Positions 6,594 through 7,643 of a DNA stretch of 7,643 bases are shown here, piece by piece. Positions within the stretch are counted from its first letter, which is position 1. Each line of letters opens with the position of its first letter. Origin of the DNA: Longimicrobium sp. (lineage in GTDB: Bacteria > Gemmatimonadota > Gemmatimonadetes > Longimicrobiales > Longimicrobiaceae); assembly GCA_030446945.1 (NCBI GenBank), contig JAUJMI010000123.1, forward strand, positions 1 to 7,643. The letters are read 5' to 3'. The position numbers were made by a program, and so were the translations under genes. The notes under the pieces were generated by a model. It did not search any database. It was not told the origin of the DNA and saw only the letters and a list, made by a program, of their open reading frames with translations.

Positions 6594-7410
6594 CGCGTGC
6601 ACCGGATCGACCCTGCTGGCGCGGCGCGCGGGGAGGTAGGAGGCGAGCGCGGCGGTGGCGAGGATCACGCCGTCCACCACCGCGAACGTGGCGGGGTCGG
6701 TGGGGCTCACTTCGAAGAGCATGCTCCGCAGCACGCGCGTGCCGGCGAGAGAGCCGGCGATCCCCGGTACGCACCCCCAGAGCGCCAGGCGCATGCCCTG
6801 GCGCACCACGAGCGTGCGCAGCTCCTCCGCACGGGCGCCGAGCGCGAGCCGGATCCCGAACTCGCGCGTCCGCCCGCGCACGGTGGGCGCGATGGCGCCG
6901 TAAAGCCCCACGCCGGCGAGCAGGAGGGTGGCCGCGGCAGACGTTCCCAGCAGCCAGGTGCTGAACCGCGGCCGCGCGAGGGGCGCAGCCAGCAGCTGTC
7001 GCATGGAGCCGCCACCCGCCACCACGAGCTCGGGGTGGATCTGGTGTAGGACGCCGCGGATCTGCGGGAGCACGCCGGCCGGATCGGAGCGCGTCCGCAC
7101 CGCCAGCGTCATCGGCACTGGGCCGGGGAACTGACGGATCGGCAGGTACAGGGTGGGCTGCGCGCTCGTCAGCTCGCGGTAGCGCGTCTCCGCCACCACG
7201 CCGATGACGGTGGCCCATTCTCCCGGCGAGTCCGGGCCGCCGAGCTTGACGCGCTTGCCGATGGGGTCGTCGCCGGGCCAGGCCTGCCGTGCCGCGGACT
7301 CACTGAGGATGGGCACGCCGGGCGCACCCTCCCGGTCCTGCGCGCCGCCGGATCTCCTTCGCGCCGCGCCGGGGGAGTGTGGAGCGGCGCGGGAATCTGG
7401 GCGAGCCCAT
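6594..7410 (-). pseudogene. ADOP/MacB-type ABC transporter permease with internal deletion
   Basis: The ATG at 7408-7410 overlaps the PadR stop (TGATG) and begins MGSPRFPRRSTLPRRGAKEI, the usual basic N-terminus of an ADOP (acidobacterial duplicated orphan permease) protein. After about 22 codons this frame turns to nonsense and stops at 7300-7302. From about 7345 another frame carries the C-terminal third of the same kind of protein. It has AQDREGAPGVPILSE and WPGDDPIGKRV of the MacB periplasmic core, then FtsX-domain membrane segments with TREFGIRLALGARAEEL, EVSPTDPATFAVVDG and PARRASRVDPV. Intact ADOPs have about 800 residues or more; only about 270 remain, so over half the gene is missing between the two pieces and the frames do not match. 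The usual ending (about VDPxxALRxE and stop) is also lost near 6594, and the frame runs on antisense into the response regulator gene. This was a PadR-controlled efflux-like permease and is now non-functional. Confidence 0.82.
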
Positions 7411-7643
7411 CAGCCCTCCGGGACGGGTTCGAGAACCTGGAACACCGCCGCCACGTAGCGCCGCCACGCCGATGCTTCGGCGCGGAGCTGGACGCGGCCG
7501 GTCTCGGTGAGCGAGTAGTAGCGGGCGCGGCGGTTGTTCTCGGATACGCCCCACTCCGCCGCCAGCCAACCCTTCGCCTCCAGCCGGCGCAGCGCCTGGT
7601 AGAGCGCGGCGTCCTGCACCTGGAGCACGCCGCCGGTACGATC
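7410..7643 (-). CDS. PadR family transcriptional regulator (5' end beyond window)
   Basis: The visible 77 codons form the C-terminal part of a PadR-like winged-helix repressor and continue past the window edge. The sequence LQVQDAALYQALRRLEAKGW, AAEWGVSENNRRARYYSLTE, TGRVQLRAEASAWRRY is typical. It contains the recognition helix (ALYQALRRLE), the wing (NNRRARYYSLT) and the dimerisation helix. Short PadR repressors of this subtype usually have about 105-115 residues, so 30-40 N-terminal residues are probably missing. In Acidobacteriota and Gemmatimonadota such genes typically precede ADOP permease genes, and here the stop overlaps the permease start as TGATG. The permease is broken, so the repressor may have lost its natural target, although it appears intact as far as it can be seen. 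Confidence 0.88.
   Translation of the reverse strand, partial: DRTGGVLQVQDAALYQALRRLEAKGWLAAEWGVSENNRRARYYSLTETGRVQLRAEASAWRRYVAAVFQVLEPVPEG

Overview
The window is chromosomal DNA of a high-GC bacterium. The core genes have strongly G/C-ending codons, PadR plus MacB/FtsX-type 'ADOP' permease pairs are present, and lspA, larE and a sigma-54 regulator sit close together. This fits a Gemmatimonadota/Longimicrobium-like or Acidobacteriota-like genome. That placement is an inference from gene style; no marker gene settles it. No rRNA, tRNA, CRISPR array or intact insertion sequence was seen.

Region 1 (about 1-1240) is a scrap yard of accessory DNA. A minus-strand tandem-HTH regulator of visibly lower GC (1-426) abuts a headless and tailless fragment of the ComM/YifB Mg-chelatase-like gene (435-680), with a perfect 8-bp-arm inverted repeat at the junction. 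After a stretch with no recognisable gene comes what looks like a decayed toxin-antitoxin pair. A short ORF (candidate antitoxin remnant) overlaps by GTGA a RelE/ParE-like toxin frame (925-1236). The middle of the toxin is readable only in another frame, and the two frameshifts cancel.

Region 2 (about 1326-4346) starts with a GC-rich hairpin and lspA (lipoprotein signal peptidase). Then come three tightly packed genes: larE (sacrificial sulfur transferase with CxxC plus a third Cys), a 73-codon-scale ORF that resembles a free-standing copy of the LarE C-terminal domain and is translationally coupled to larE, and a class V aminotransferase/cysteine desulfurase with its PLP lysine and active-site cysteine. 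Together they look like a sulfur-mobilisation cassette. No larB or larC is present here.

Region 3 (4400-6583) encodes a membrane-anchored protein of unknown function, an NtrC-type sigma-54 response regulator 4 nt downstream, and a 64-residue two-helix membrane protein overlapping the regulator's stop codon. They are probably one transcription unit.

Region 4 (about 6594-7643, minus strand) holds a PadR-type repressor that runs off the window edge. It is coupled by TGATG to the start of an ADOP-type ABC permease that has suffered a large internal deletion with a frame change and has lost its normal C-terminus. The permease is a pseudogene.
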